The notes under the pieces are model-generated. The model did not search any database. It saw only the letters and a list, made by a program, of their open reading frames with translations, and was not told where the DNA came from. A stretch of 5,880 nucleotides of DNA from Nocardioidaceae bacterium (lineage in GTDB: Bacteria; Actinomycetota; Actinomycetes; Propionibacteriales; Nocardioidaceae), in NCBI GenBank assembly GCA_013696015.1, contig JACCZI010000269.1, positions 1 to 5,880 on the forward strand. Direction: 5' to 3'. Both the position numbers and the translations under genes were made by a program. This document shows positions 1-5,145 of this stretch, one piece after another; position 1 is the first letter of the stretch, and each line of letters begins with the position of its first letter.

Positions 1-419
1 TTGGTGAAGAACGAGAAGATCCCGATCAGGGACCCCTCGAAGACGATGTACGCCATCGCCGCCAGCGCACCAGATGCCATGCCCCAGACCTGGCCCAGCC
101 CCTGGGTGATGAAGCCGTAGAACGCTCCAGCCGTCGTGATGTGGCGGGCCATCGCGACGAAGCCGACGGCGAACAGGGTCAGGACGATCGTCGCGACGAG
201 GTATCCAGCCGGTGCCCCGATGCCGTTTCCAAAGCCGACTGCGATCGGGACGTTGCCGGTCATGGCGGTGATCGGCGCGGCGTTCGCCACCGCGATGAAC
301 AAGACGCCGCCGAGGCCGATGGCGCCGGGCTTGAGGAACCCATGGCCGCCGCCCCGCGCCGCGTCGGTGTCCGGGGCCGTTGCACCGGTCCGCGCTTTTA
401 CGTCATCGCTCGTTGCCAC
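1..419 (-). CDS. APC-family amino acid/amine permease, N-terminal part (cut by window edge)
   Basis: Partial gene: 139 codons are visible and the rest lies left of the window. After a hydrophilic cytoplasmic leader of about 25 residues comes HGFLKPGAIGLGG, then a helix containing the NAAPITAMTGN break (about residues 33-56). A second helix (about 64-85, LVATIVLTLFAVGFVAM) follows, then RHITTAGAFYGFITQGLG and a third helix (about 102-137). A small-residue-rich TM1 broken near a Pro, followed by a conserved G-A-F-Y loop, is typical of APC (amino acid-polyamine-organocation) transporters, which are proton-coupled importers in the inner membrane. The start chosen is GTG at 419-417, because GGACGGAG lies 8 nt upstream; in-frame GTGs further up lack this. 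It diverges from a microcompartment operon, so I infer that it imports the amine fed into the compartment. RMM loci are known to carry such a permease. Family is fairly sure; substrate is inferred. Confidence 0.85.
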   Translation of the reverse strand, partial: MATSDDVKARTGATAPDTDAARGGGHGFLKPGAIGLGGVLFIAVANAAPITAMTGNVPIAVGFGNGIGAPAGYLVATIVLTLFAVGFVAMARHITTAGAFYGFITQGLGQVWGMASGALAAMAYIVFEGSLIGIFSFFT

Positions 420-427
420 CGGCTCGT

Positions 428-435
428 CTCCGTCC
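428..435 (-). promoter_or_regulatory. Shine-Dalgarno site of the permease
   Basis: On the minus strand this reads GGACGGAG, with 8 nt between it and the GTG at 419-417. It is the best ribosome-binding site in the leader. It decides the start against in-frame upstream GTG codons (beginning at 488 and 509), which would add a tail unlike APC leaders. Confidence 0.6.
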
Positions 436-470
436 AGACGCAGTAATCGCTCGCGACGATCGCGACCAGT

Positions 471-488
471 GTGTGACCCGGACCACAC
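471..488. promoter_or_regulatory. Imperfect palindrome, candidate operator
   Basis: GTGTG (471-475) and CACAC (484-488) form 5-bp inverted arms around a centre containing CCGG, giving an 18-bp dyad between the two divergent genes. Size and placement suit a dimeric repressor or activator. A chance dyad of this strength is possible in GC-rich DNA, and no regulator is visible to pair with it. Confidence 0.3.
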
Positions 489-495
489 CCGAGTG

Positions 496-529
496 CATGG
501 TGCCAGCACCGGGACAACATGGCAAGCAC
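496..529. repeat. Imperfect direct repeat CATGG(..)AGCAC in the divergent promoter
   Basis: CATGGTGCCAGCAC (496-509) and CATGGCAAGCAC (518-529) share CATGG at one end and AGCAC at the other, with starts 22 bp apart (about two helical turns). The first copy also contains a 12-bp palindrome GGTGC-CA-GCACC (499-510). The pair sits just upstream of the TTGACG hexamer, a usual position for activator or repressor sites. Confidence 0.35.
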
Positions 530-533
530 ACCG

Positions 534-563
534 TTGACGTCATTCGGTCTGGTCTGGTACACC
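534..563 (+). promoter_or_regulatory. Candidate promoter for the microcompartment operon
   Basis: TTGACG (534-539) matches the -35 consensus at five of six positions. With an 18-nt spacer, TACACC (558-563) is only a weak -10 (3/6). A transcript would begin near 570, leaving a leader of roughly 70 nt before the ATG at 641 and excluding efficient use of the TTG at 581. Actinobacterial promoters are degenerate, so this is a proposal only. Confidence 0.3.
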
Positions 564-640
564 TAAAGGGTGAGCCGTAATTGGCTTTGGCTCACATCTT
601 CGGTCCAACGGCCTGCGCAAGGGTGGACGGTGGGATACGG

Positions 641-1957
641 ATGAGCTTCGACTACGGCGACTTCTCGTACGCCTCGAAAGCCGAGATGCTCGAGAAGTCG
701 CGCGAGTTCTGGAACCCCGGAAAGACCGACTTCTGGGTGGATGCCGGGGTGCCGCTGGTCATCGACCGCCGGGAGGAGTACTACCTCTACGACATGTCGG
801 GCAAGCGGCTGCTCGACGTGCACCTCAACGGTGGTACGTACAACCTCGGACACCGCAACGTGGAGGTCGTGCAGGCAGTCACCGCGGCCACCGCGCACTT
901 CGATATCGGCAACCACCACTTCCCGTCGCTGGCCCGCACCGCCCTCGCCGAGGCACTGGTCACCTCCGCGCCGCCGGGGATCACCAAGGTGGTCTACGGC
1001 AGCGGTGGCGGCGAGGCGATCGACATCGCGATCAAGACGGCCCGGCACACGACCCGCAAGCGCAAGATCGTCTCGATCATCAAGGCCTACCACGGACACA
1101 CCGGTCTCGCCGTCGCCACCGGGGACGACCGGTTCAGCAAGCTCTTCCTGTCCGATCAGCCGGAGGAGTTCCCCCACGTGCCGTTCAATGACCTGGGCGC
1201 GATGGAGGAGGTGCTGCGGGGCGGCGACGTCGCGGCTGTGCTGATCGAGACCATTCCCGCGACGTACGGGTTCCCGCTGCCCGACCCCGGCTATCTGGAG
1301 TCGGTCAAGCGGCTCTGCGAGCGCTACGACGCGCTGTACATCGCCGACGAGGTGCAGACGGGCCTGATGCGGACCGGCGAGCTGTGGGCCATCACCAAGC
1401 ACGGGATCTGCCCGGACATCCTCGTCACCGGCAAGGGGATCTCGGGTGGCATGTACCCGATCTCCGCGGTGCTGGTGACCGAGAGAGCGGCCGGCTGGCT
1501 CACCGAGGACGGCTTCGGTCACATCTCCACGTTCGGAGGGGCCGAGCTCGGCTGCATCGCCGGCCTGAAGGCGCTCGAGATCTGTAGCCGGACGGAGACC
1601 AGGTCGATGGTCCACTACATCAGCGACCTGATCGGCCGCGGCCTGCGGGAGATCCAGAGCCAGTACCCGGACTGGTTCGTGGGCATCCGCCAGCACGGAG
1701 TCGTGATCGGCCTGGAGTTCGCCCACCCGCAAGGGGCGAAGTTCGTGATGCGCAGCCTGTACGAGAACGGCGTCTGGGCGATCTTCTCGACGCTGGACCC
1801 GCGCGTCCTGCAGTACAAGCCGGGCATCTTGATGCGCCCGCAGCTGTGCGAGGACCTCCTGGACCGCACCGAGGTCGCCATCGGCCAGGCCCGCAGCCGG
1901 CTACCCCGCACCGACCGGCACACCTCGCCCCGACTGCGCACGGCGGTGCCGGCATGA
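641..1957 (+). CDS. Class III PLP aminotransferase-fold enzyme, probable amino-alcohol-phosphate phospho-lyase of the microcompartment
   Basis: This 438-residue protein has the full class III (fold type I) PLP layout. The phosphate-binding loop is SGGGEA at residues 121-126, and the ring-stacking YHG is at 150-152. IADEVQTG has Asp236 (pyridine nitrogen) and Gln239. The Schiff-base Lys265 lies in TGKGISGG, and STFGG comes later, the segment that reaches the partner subunit's PLP. Length is normal for the family. Such enzymes are either omega-transaminases or, as in ethanolamine-phosphate phospho-lyase, eliminate phosphate and ammonia to give an aldehyde. A downstream acylating aldehyde dehydrogenase and a probable aminoalcohol kinase favour the lyase role (1-amino-2-propanol O-phosphate to propionaldehyde in the RMM model); this is inference. 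I chose ATG 641 (GGTGGGA 5 nt upstream). A TTG at 581, 20 codons earlier, has GGTGAG 7 nt upstream and remains possible. It overlaps the next gene by ATGA. No encapsulation helix is evident. Confidence 0.9.
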   Translation: MSFDYGDFSYASKAEMLEKSREFWNPGKTDFWVDAGVPLVIDRREEYYLYDMSGKRLLDVHLNGGTYNLGHRNVEVVQAVTAATAHFDIGNHHFPSLARTALAEALVTSAPPGITKVVYGSGGGEAIDIAIKTARHTTRKRKIVSIIKAYHGHTGLAVATGDDRFSKLFLSDQPEEFPHVPFNDLGAMEEVLRGGDVAAVLIETIPATYGFPLPDPGYLESVKRLCERYDALYIADEVQTGLMRTGELWAITKHGICPDILVTGKGISGGMYPISAVLVTERAAGWLTEDGFGHISTFGGAELGCIAGLKALEICSRTETRSMVHYISDLIGRGLREIQSQYPDWFVGIRQHGVVIGLEFAHPQGAKFVMRSLYENGVWAIFSTLDPRVLQYKPGILMRPQLCEDLLDRTEVAIGQARSRLPRTDRHTSPRLRTAVPA

Positions 1958-3513
1958 AGGAAGCGACGTCCGAGACTGCCGGGGTGCCACGCGCCCGGCA
2001 GATGCTCGAGCTCGCCGGATGGGCGGCAGCTGCGTTCGCCCGATACGACCGGGCCAGCGTGATGCGCATCGCGGAGGCGGTGGCGCGGGTGGCCGAGTCC
2101 AAGGCCGAGCACTACGCGGAGTGGGCGGTCCGCGAGACCGGCTTCGGCGTGGTCGAGCACAAGGTCCTCAAGAACCAGCTGTGCTCGCGCGGCGTCGTGG
2201 ACGCCTACCGCGACCATGACTACGTCACGCCGCGCGTCGACGCAGACGCCAAGATGCTGGAGGTGCCGCGTCCCGCCGGCGTTGTCCTTGCGCTGACGCC
2301 GTCCACTAACCCGGTGTCGACGGTCTACTGCAAGGTGCTGCTGGCCCTGCTGACTCGCAACGCCATCGTCGTGAGCCCGCACCCCTTCGCCAAGGAGTGC
2401 TGCGCCGACGCGGCCCGGGCGCTCGGCGAGGCCGCGGTGGCTGCGGGGGCACCCGACGGCGTGGTGCAGGTCATCGACGAGCCGTCGATCCCGCTCATCG
2501 ACGCACTGATGACCGACGAACGCACCAACGTCATCGTGGCCACGGGCGGTGTCCCGGTCGTGCGAGCGGCGTACGGGTCCGGCAACCCGGCGATCGGGGT
2601 CGGCCCGGGCAACGTCCCCGTGCTTGTCGACGCGACGGCGGACCTCCAACGTGCCGCGGAGAAGCTGGTGGCCAGCAAGGCCTTTGACAACTCAATCCTG
2701 TGCACCAACGAGAGCGTGCTGGTCGTCGAAGATTCGGTCGCGGACCGCTTCGTGCGCGAGATGGAACGCCACGGCGCCCACCTGCTCACAGCCGAGGAGC
2801 GCGACCGGGTCCGGGACGTGGTGTTCCCCGAGGGCCGGTTCGACACCACGACCGTTGGCAAGGACGCGGCGACGATCGCCGCGCGGGCCCAGGTGCGGGT
2901 CCCGGCGCGCACCCGCATCCTGCTGGCCCCGTTCGACAGCGCCGTCGACGAGGAGCCGCTCGCGCACGAGAAGCTGTGCCCCGTGCTGGGTATGGTCCGG
3001 GTGCCGAACGCGCAACGGGGGATCCGCACGGCCGTCGCGGTGCTGCGCATCGGTGGCGCCGGGCACTCCGCCGTCATCCACAGCAGGAACGCGGAGACGG
3101 TCATGGCGTACGCCGCCGCGGTGCGCGTGCTGCGGGTCGCAGTCAACGAGGGGAGCAGCACCGGCAGCGCCGGCTTCGGCACCCACCTCGCCCCCACGAT
3201 GACGATCGGGACCGGCTTCCTCGGACGCAGCTCGCTCGGCGAGAACCTCGAGCCCAAGCACCTGGTGAACTGGACCCGGGTGGCGTACAGCACGGACCCG
3301 GCGGAGGTGCTGCCGTCCTTCGAGGGCATGGTGCCGTGGGAAGCACCGTTCGAGGCCGTGCCTCCGTACCCGATGCCGAGCAACGCCACCGTCTCGACGC
3401 TGACCGCGATGTCCAGCAACGGCGCCGGGTCAGGCGACGGCGGGTCGATCGAGCTCCGAGAAGAGCTGCGGCGGCTGATCCTCGAAGAGCTCACCGCGAT
3501 TGTGAGGGGTTGA
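1954..3513 (+). CDS. CoA-acylating aldehyde dehydrogenase, microcompartment type, with C-terminal encapsulation helix
   Basis: This 519-residue enzyme is of the PduP/EutE class: aldehyde + NAD+ + CoA gives acyl-CoA + NADH. The cofactor-binding region TPSTNP is at residues 115-120 and GPGN at 217-220. The catalytic thiol is Cys250 in FDNSILCTNE, and Glu339 in HEKLCPVLG matches the conserved E-x-x-x-P segment. The catalytic part ends near residue 470 (HLVNWTRVAY). A Pro/Ser/Gly-rich linker follows, then the amphipathic helix SIELREELRRLILEEL (from residue 498). This tail explains the excess over the roughly 460 residues of PduP, whose targeting helix is N-terminal. I infer that the tail carries the enzyme into the shell. 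In RMM the expected substrate is propionaldehyde, but the sequence does not prove chain length. The ATG at 1954 lies in ATGA with the previous stop, so translation is probably coupled. An in-frame ATG at 1846 lies inside the upstream gene and would add an unlike Pro/His-rich stretch. Confidence 0.93.
   Translation: MKEATSETAGVPRARQMLELAGWAAAAFARYDRASVMRIAEAVARVAESKAEHYAEWAVRETGFGVVEHKVLKNQLCSRGVVDAYRDHDYVTPRVDADAKMLEVPRPAGVVLALTPSTNPVSTVYCKVLLALLTRNAIVVSPHPFAKECCADAARALGEAAVAAGAPDGVVQVIDEPSIPLIDALMTDERTNVIVATGGVPVVRAAYGSGNPAIGVGPGNVPVLVDATADLQRAAEKLVASKAFDNSILCTNESVLVVEDSVADRFVREMERHGAHLLTAEERDRVRDVVFPEGRFDTTTVGKDAATIAARAQVRVPARTRILLAPFDSAVDEEPLAHEKLCPVLGMVRVPNAQRGIRTAVAVLRIGGAGHSAVIHSRNAETVMAYAAAVRVLRVAVNEGSSTGSAGFGTHLAPTMTIGTGFLGRSSLGENLEPKHLVNWTRVAYSTDPAEVLPSFEGMVPWEAPFEAVPPYPMPSNATVSTLTAMSSNGAGSGDGGSIELREELRRLILEELTAIVRG
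3445..3510 (+). other. C-terminal encapsulation-peptide-like helix of the aldehyde dehydrogenase
   Basis: This encodes the last 22 residues, beginning SIELREELRRLILEEL, after a flexible GAGSGDGG linker. Leu, Ile and Val recur at 3-4 residue steps with Glu/Arg between them, giving one hydrophobic face. A short amphipathic helix joined by a Gly/Ser/Pro linker is the known design of BMC cargo-targeting peptides. Confidence 0.8.
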
Positions 3514-3518
3514 GGCAC

Positions 3519-4124
3519 ATGGCCGAGCTCAGGTCGTTCATCTTCCTCGACTCGCTGCAGCCCCAGACCATGTGCTACCTCGGCACGTGGATCCGCGGCA
3601 GTCTGCCGAGGGCAGGGATGGCGGCGCAGATCATCGAGATCGCTCCGGGGCTCGACATCGAGCCGCTCACCGATGTGGCGCTGAAGAGCACGCAGGTGCA
3701 GGCCGGGATCCTGGTCGTGGAACGGCAGTTCGGTTATCTGGAGATTCACTCGCGGTCGACCGAGGCCGTCCGCTCGGCGAGTGCTGCGGTGCTCGACGCG
3801 CTCGACGCGAGGGCGTCGGACGCGACGCGACCGACCGTGCTGGCGTCGCAGATCGTGTCCCGCATCGACGCCCAGCATGCGTTCCTGATCAACCGCAACA
3901 AGCTCGGGTCGATGGCGCTGCCCGACGAGTCGCTGTTCGTGATGGAGATGCAGCCGGCGTCGTACGCGATCCTCGCGACCAACGAGGCCGAGAAGGCAGC
4001 AGACATCAAGGTGGTCGACTACCGCATGATCGGCGCCACCGGACGCGTCTACCTGACCGGTCTCGAGGACGACGTACGCGCCGCTGCCGACGCGGCCGAG
4101 CAGACCCTGCGTGAGCTGTCGTGA
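3519..4124 (+). CDS. BMC-T shell protein (tandem BMC domains, trimer), first paralog
   Basis: This 201-residue protein has two BMC-fold repeats: roughly 1-97 (from MAELRSFIFLDSLQPQT to the AVLDALDA helix) and 105-201 (PTVLASQIVSRIDAQHAFLINRN to the C-terminal helix). Such tandem proteins form pseudohexameric trimers that tile into the facets. The segment VVERQFGYLEIH has Glu68-Arg69, which resembles the Glu-Arg pair that gates the large central pore of CsoS1D-like BMC-T trimers; that pore role is my inference. The repeat order looks like the circularly permuted type. From memory, it corresponds to M. smegmatis MSM0275, which also follows the aldehyde dehydrogenase gene. The ATG at 3519 has GAGGGG 9 nt upstream inside the end of the dehydrogenase gene, whose stop is 5 nt before. 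It is about 20 residues shorter at the N terminus than the second BMC-T. Confidence 0.92.
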   Translation: MAELRSFIFLDSLQPQTMCYLGTWIRGSLPRAGMAAQIIEIAPGLDIEPLTDVALKSTQVQAGILVVERQFGYLEIHSRSTEAVRSASAAVLDALDARASDATRPTVLASQIVSRIDAQHAFLINRNKLGSMALPDESLFVMEMQPASYAILATNEAEKAADIKVVDYRMIGATGRVYLTGLEDDVRAAADAAEQTLRELS

Positions 4125-4591
4125 CCGAGCGCCCCGGGAACGGTTCCCTAGCGGGGCTCTCCAGCGACGAGCTGCGGGCCACGATCCGGGCCGTGCTGCG
4201 CGACGTGCTGCCGGCGGCGGTGACCAGTGGGTCCGGCGAACCGGTCCCAGGGTCGCCGAGTGGTGGGACCGAGCGGGTTACGCTGCGGACCGACGCAGAC
4301 CTGGACGTGTTCGTACGGCGGCTGGCGTCGTTGTGCGAGGACCCGGCGCAGCGGGCGGCCCTGCGTGAGGGTCACCGCCGCTTTAGGCTTCCGGACGGCG
4401 GCGGCTCCGGAACCGCTGCGGCGGGTCCGGCCGGTGTGGTGCGGGTGGACCGCGGGGCTGTGACCGAGCGGTACGTCAAGCGGGCGGCTGCCGAGGGGGT
4501 CCGGCTCGTGGTCGGCCCCAAGGCCGTTCTTACCCCGCTGGCACGGGACCGGGCCCGGACCCTGGGAGTGATCGTGGACAAGGAGCGCTGA
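4121..4591 (+). CDS. Small microcompartment protein with N-terminal encapsulation-like helix; function unassigned
   Basis: I do not recognise a named function for this 156-residue protein. Four parts are visible. Residues 14-34 (SSDELRATIRAVLRDVL..) form an amphipathic helix like the aldehyde dehydrogenase tail. Residues 35-50 are a Gly/Ser/Pro linker. Residues 51-93 are a charged, mainly helical block (DADLDVFVRRLASLC, then REGHRRFRL). A second Gly/Ala linker leads to residues 105-156, with predicted beta-alpha-beta content: VVRVDRGAVTERYVKR, VRLVVGPKAVLTPLARD, GVIVDK. The LTPxAR(D) segment recalls the start of EutT-type proteins of ethanolamine loci, but no cobalamin adenosyltransferase domain follows. 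The helix suggests a shell-lumen location, so a core-organising adaptor (a CcmN-like role) is a fair hypothesis. The gene lies between shell genes, where M. smegmatis has MSM0274 by position (from memory). GTG 4121 overlaps the previous stop (GTGA) with only a weak Shine-Dalgarno, so coupling is likely. Confidence 0.82.
   Translation: MTERPGNGSLAGLSSDELRATIRAVLRDVLPAAVTSGSGEPVPGSPSGGTERVTLRTDADLDVFVRRLASLCEDPAQRAALREGHRRFRLPDGGGSGTAAAGPAGVVRVDRGAVTERYVKRAAAEGVRLVVGPKAVLTPLARDRARTLGVIVDKER
4160..4222 (+). other. N-terminal encapsulation-peptide-like helix of the small protein
   Basis: This encodes residues 14-34. Aligning DELRATIRAVLRDVLPAAV with the aldehyde dehydrogenase tail (IELREELRRLILEELTAIV) gives seven identities in 19 positions and a shared hydrophobic register. 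It is followed by a Gly/Ser/Pro linker. Both proteins may dock to the same shell face or co-aggregate. Confidence 0.65.
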
Positions 4592-4833
4592 TGTTACGAG
4601 CTGTGGTGGTCGGAAACGTGTGGGCAACCAAGCGCTTGGAGGGCCTGCCGAACGGCGCGCTCCTCGAGCTGGAGGTCGAGGACAGCGGATCTCGGCTGGT
4701 GGCTCTCGACGTGTTGGGCAGCGGTGTCGGCGAGCGGGTCCTCGTCGCGACTGGCTCGGTCGCTGCCGGATACTTCCCCGACCTGCGTCCGCCCGTGGAC
4801 GCGCTGGTCATCGGTTCGATCGACGAGTCATAG
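4591..4833 (+). CDS. BMC-P pentameric vertex shell protein (EutN/CcmL family)
   Basis: This 80-residue protein is the usual size for EutN/CcmL/PduN proteins, which form pentamers that cap the vertices of the polyhedral shell. It shows the family pattern: VVGNVWATKRLEGLPNGALL at the N terminus, the central LVALDVLGSGVGERVLVATGS, and the C-terminal PVDALVIGSID. It starts at ATG 4591, sharing one base with the upstream stop (TGATG), with AGGAG 5 nt before the start. The second codon is TTA, the only in-frame TTA I noticed among the plus-strand genes. It is the sole BMC-P gene in the window, in the position of MSM0273 in the RMM order as I recall it. The Gly-Ser-Gly-Val-Gly-Glu turn and TGS match the family closely, so the call is firm. 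Confidence 0.95.
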   Translation: MLRAVVVGNVWATKRLEGLPNGALLELEVEDSGSRLVALDVLGSGVGERVLVATGSVAAGYFPDLRPPVDALVIGSIDES

Positions 4834-4842
4834 CCGACTCAC

Positions 4843-4850
4843 AGAGGAGA
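4843..4850 (+). promoter_or_regulatory. Strong Shine-Dalgarno of the BMC-H gene
   Basis: AGAGGAGA lies 7 nt before ATG 4858, in the longest gap inside the operon (24 nt, 4834-4857). Most other junctions here overlap and lean on translational coupling. This gene therefore appears set for independent, strong initiation, which fits the high copy number needed for hexamers. No promoter or terminator is visible in the gap. Confidence 0.7.
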
Positions 4851-4857
4851 GACAGCC

Positions 4858-5145
4858 ATGCCCAACCAGGCAATCGGAATGATCGAGACGAAGGGCTACG
4901 TTGCTGCGCTGGCGGCCGCGGATGCAATGGTCAAGGCCGCCAACGTGACGATCGTCGGCCGCCAGGAGGTCGGCGACGGTCTCGTCGCGGTGACGATCGT
5001 CGGTGACGTCGGTGCCGTGAAGGCAGCCACCGAGGCCGGAGCCGAGACGGCCGGCCAGGTCGGTGACCTGGTGTCGGTGCACGTCATCCCGCGACCGCAC
5101 GCGGAGCTGGCCCGGCACTTCGACACCGGAGGTTCGCAGGGGTGA
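4858..5145 (+). CDS. BMC-H hexameric shell protein (PduA/CcmK-like)
   Basis: This is a single BMC domain of 95 residues, co-linear with PduA without gaps through the core: AIGMIETKGYVAALAAADAM, then the pore loop, then GDVGAVKAATEAG and VHVIPRPH. Lys26 and Arg79, which in PduA lie at hexamer-hexamer edges, are both present, so flat tiling is expected. The pore loop reads EVGDGL where PduA has KIGSGL, so the pore-lining Ser40 is Asp40 and the preceding Lys37 is Glu37. PduA Arg48 is Val here. I infer a more acidic pore, which may favour protonated amines. It is the only BMC-H gene in view and is presumably the main facet protein; by order it matches MSM0272 (from memory). ATG 4858 has the strongest ribosome-binding site of the operon. 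Its stop overlaps the next start (GTGA). Confidence 0.96.
   Translation: MPNQAIGMIETKGYVAALAAADAMVKAANVTIVGRQEVGDGLVAVTIVGDVGAVKAATEAGAETAGQVGDLVSVHVIPRPHAELARHFDTGGSQG
5128..5132 (+). promoter_or_regulatory. Shine-Dalgarno of the second BMC-T gene
   Basis: GGAGG lies within the last codons of the BMC-H gene, 9 nt before GTG 5142. It supports that GTG as the start even though it overlaps the BMC-H stop codon. Confidence 0.6.

Larger units (their letters stand above)
420..640. promoter_or_regulatory. Divergent intergenic control region
   Basis: About 220 bp separate the divergent permease and microcompartment operon starts, the only sizeable gene-free stretch in the window. It must hold promoters for both directions. 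Visible elements are an imperfect palindrome at 471-488, a 12-bp palindrome at 499-510, a CATGG..AGCAC direct repeat at 496-509 and 518-529, a TTGACG -35-like hexamer at 534-539, and a GGTCT GGTCT GGT direct repeat at 546-558. No RNA gene, terminator hairpin or convincing small ORF was seen. RMM loci usually encode a GntR-type regulator nearby. None is in the window, so which protein binds here is unknown. Confidence 0.6.

Noticed and set aside
136..537. Plus-strand open frame of 133 codons at the left end
   Set aside because: It is antisense to the permease, whose minus-strand reading gives clear transmembrane helices and a good ribosome-binding site. The plus-strand product is Pro/Arg/Ala noise.
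581..640. Upstream TTG start adding 20 residues to the class III enzyme
   Set aside because: GGTGAG lies 7 nt upstream, so it is possible. The added residues look unlike family N-termini, and the candidate promoter would start transcription close to that site. ATG 641 is preferred but not proven.
563..1732. Long minus-strand open frame (389 codons) opposite the class III enzyme gene
   Set aside because: Its product is a low-complexity Arg/Asp/Val/His-rich string with no family motif, while the opposite strand has complete PLP motifs. It is a GC-rich shadow frame.
1846..1953. Upstream in-frame ATG for the aldehyde dehydrogenase
   Set aside because: It lies 36 codons inside the previous gene and encodes a Pro/His-rich stretch. 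The ATGA junction at 1954 is the standard operon overlap.
1615..2649. Minus-strand open frame (344 codons) across the class III enzyme and aldehyde dehydrogenase junction
   Set aside because: No recognisable domain, His/Arg/Asp-rich composition, and it lies antisense to two genes with intact catalytic motifs.
2700..3518. N-terminal extension of the first BMC-T frame by 273 codons
   Set aside because: The frame is open by GC bias through the aldehyde dehydrogenase gene and reads as Arg/Gly/Ala noise. The real start is ATG 3519 with GAGGGG upstream and immediate BMC homology.
2325..3878. Long minus-strand open frame (517 codons) opposite the aldehyde dehydrogenase and first BMC-T
   Set aside because: It crosses two well-supported plus-strand genes and reads as Ser/Thr/Arg/Ala-rich noise. 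Its length comes from high GC, not selection.
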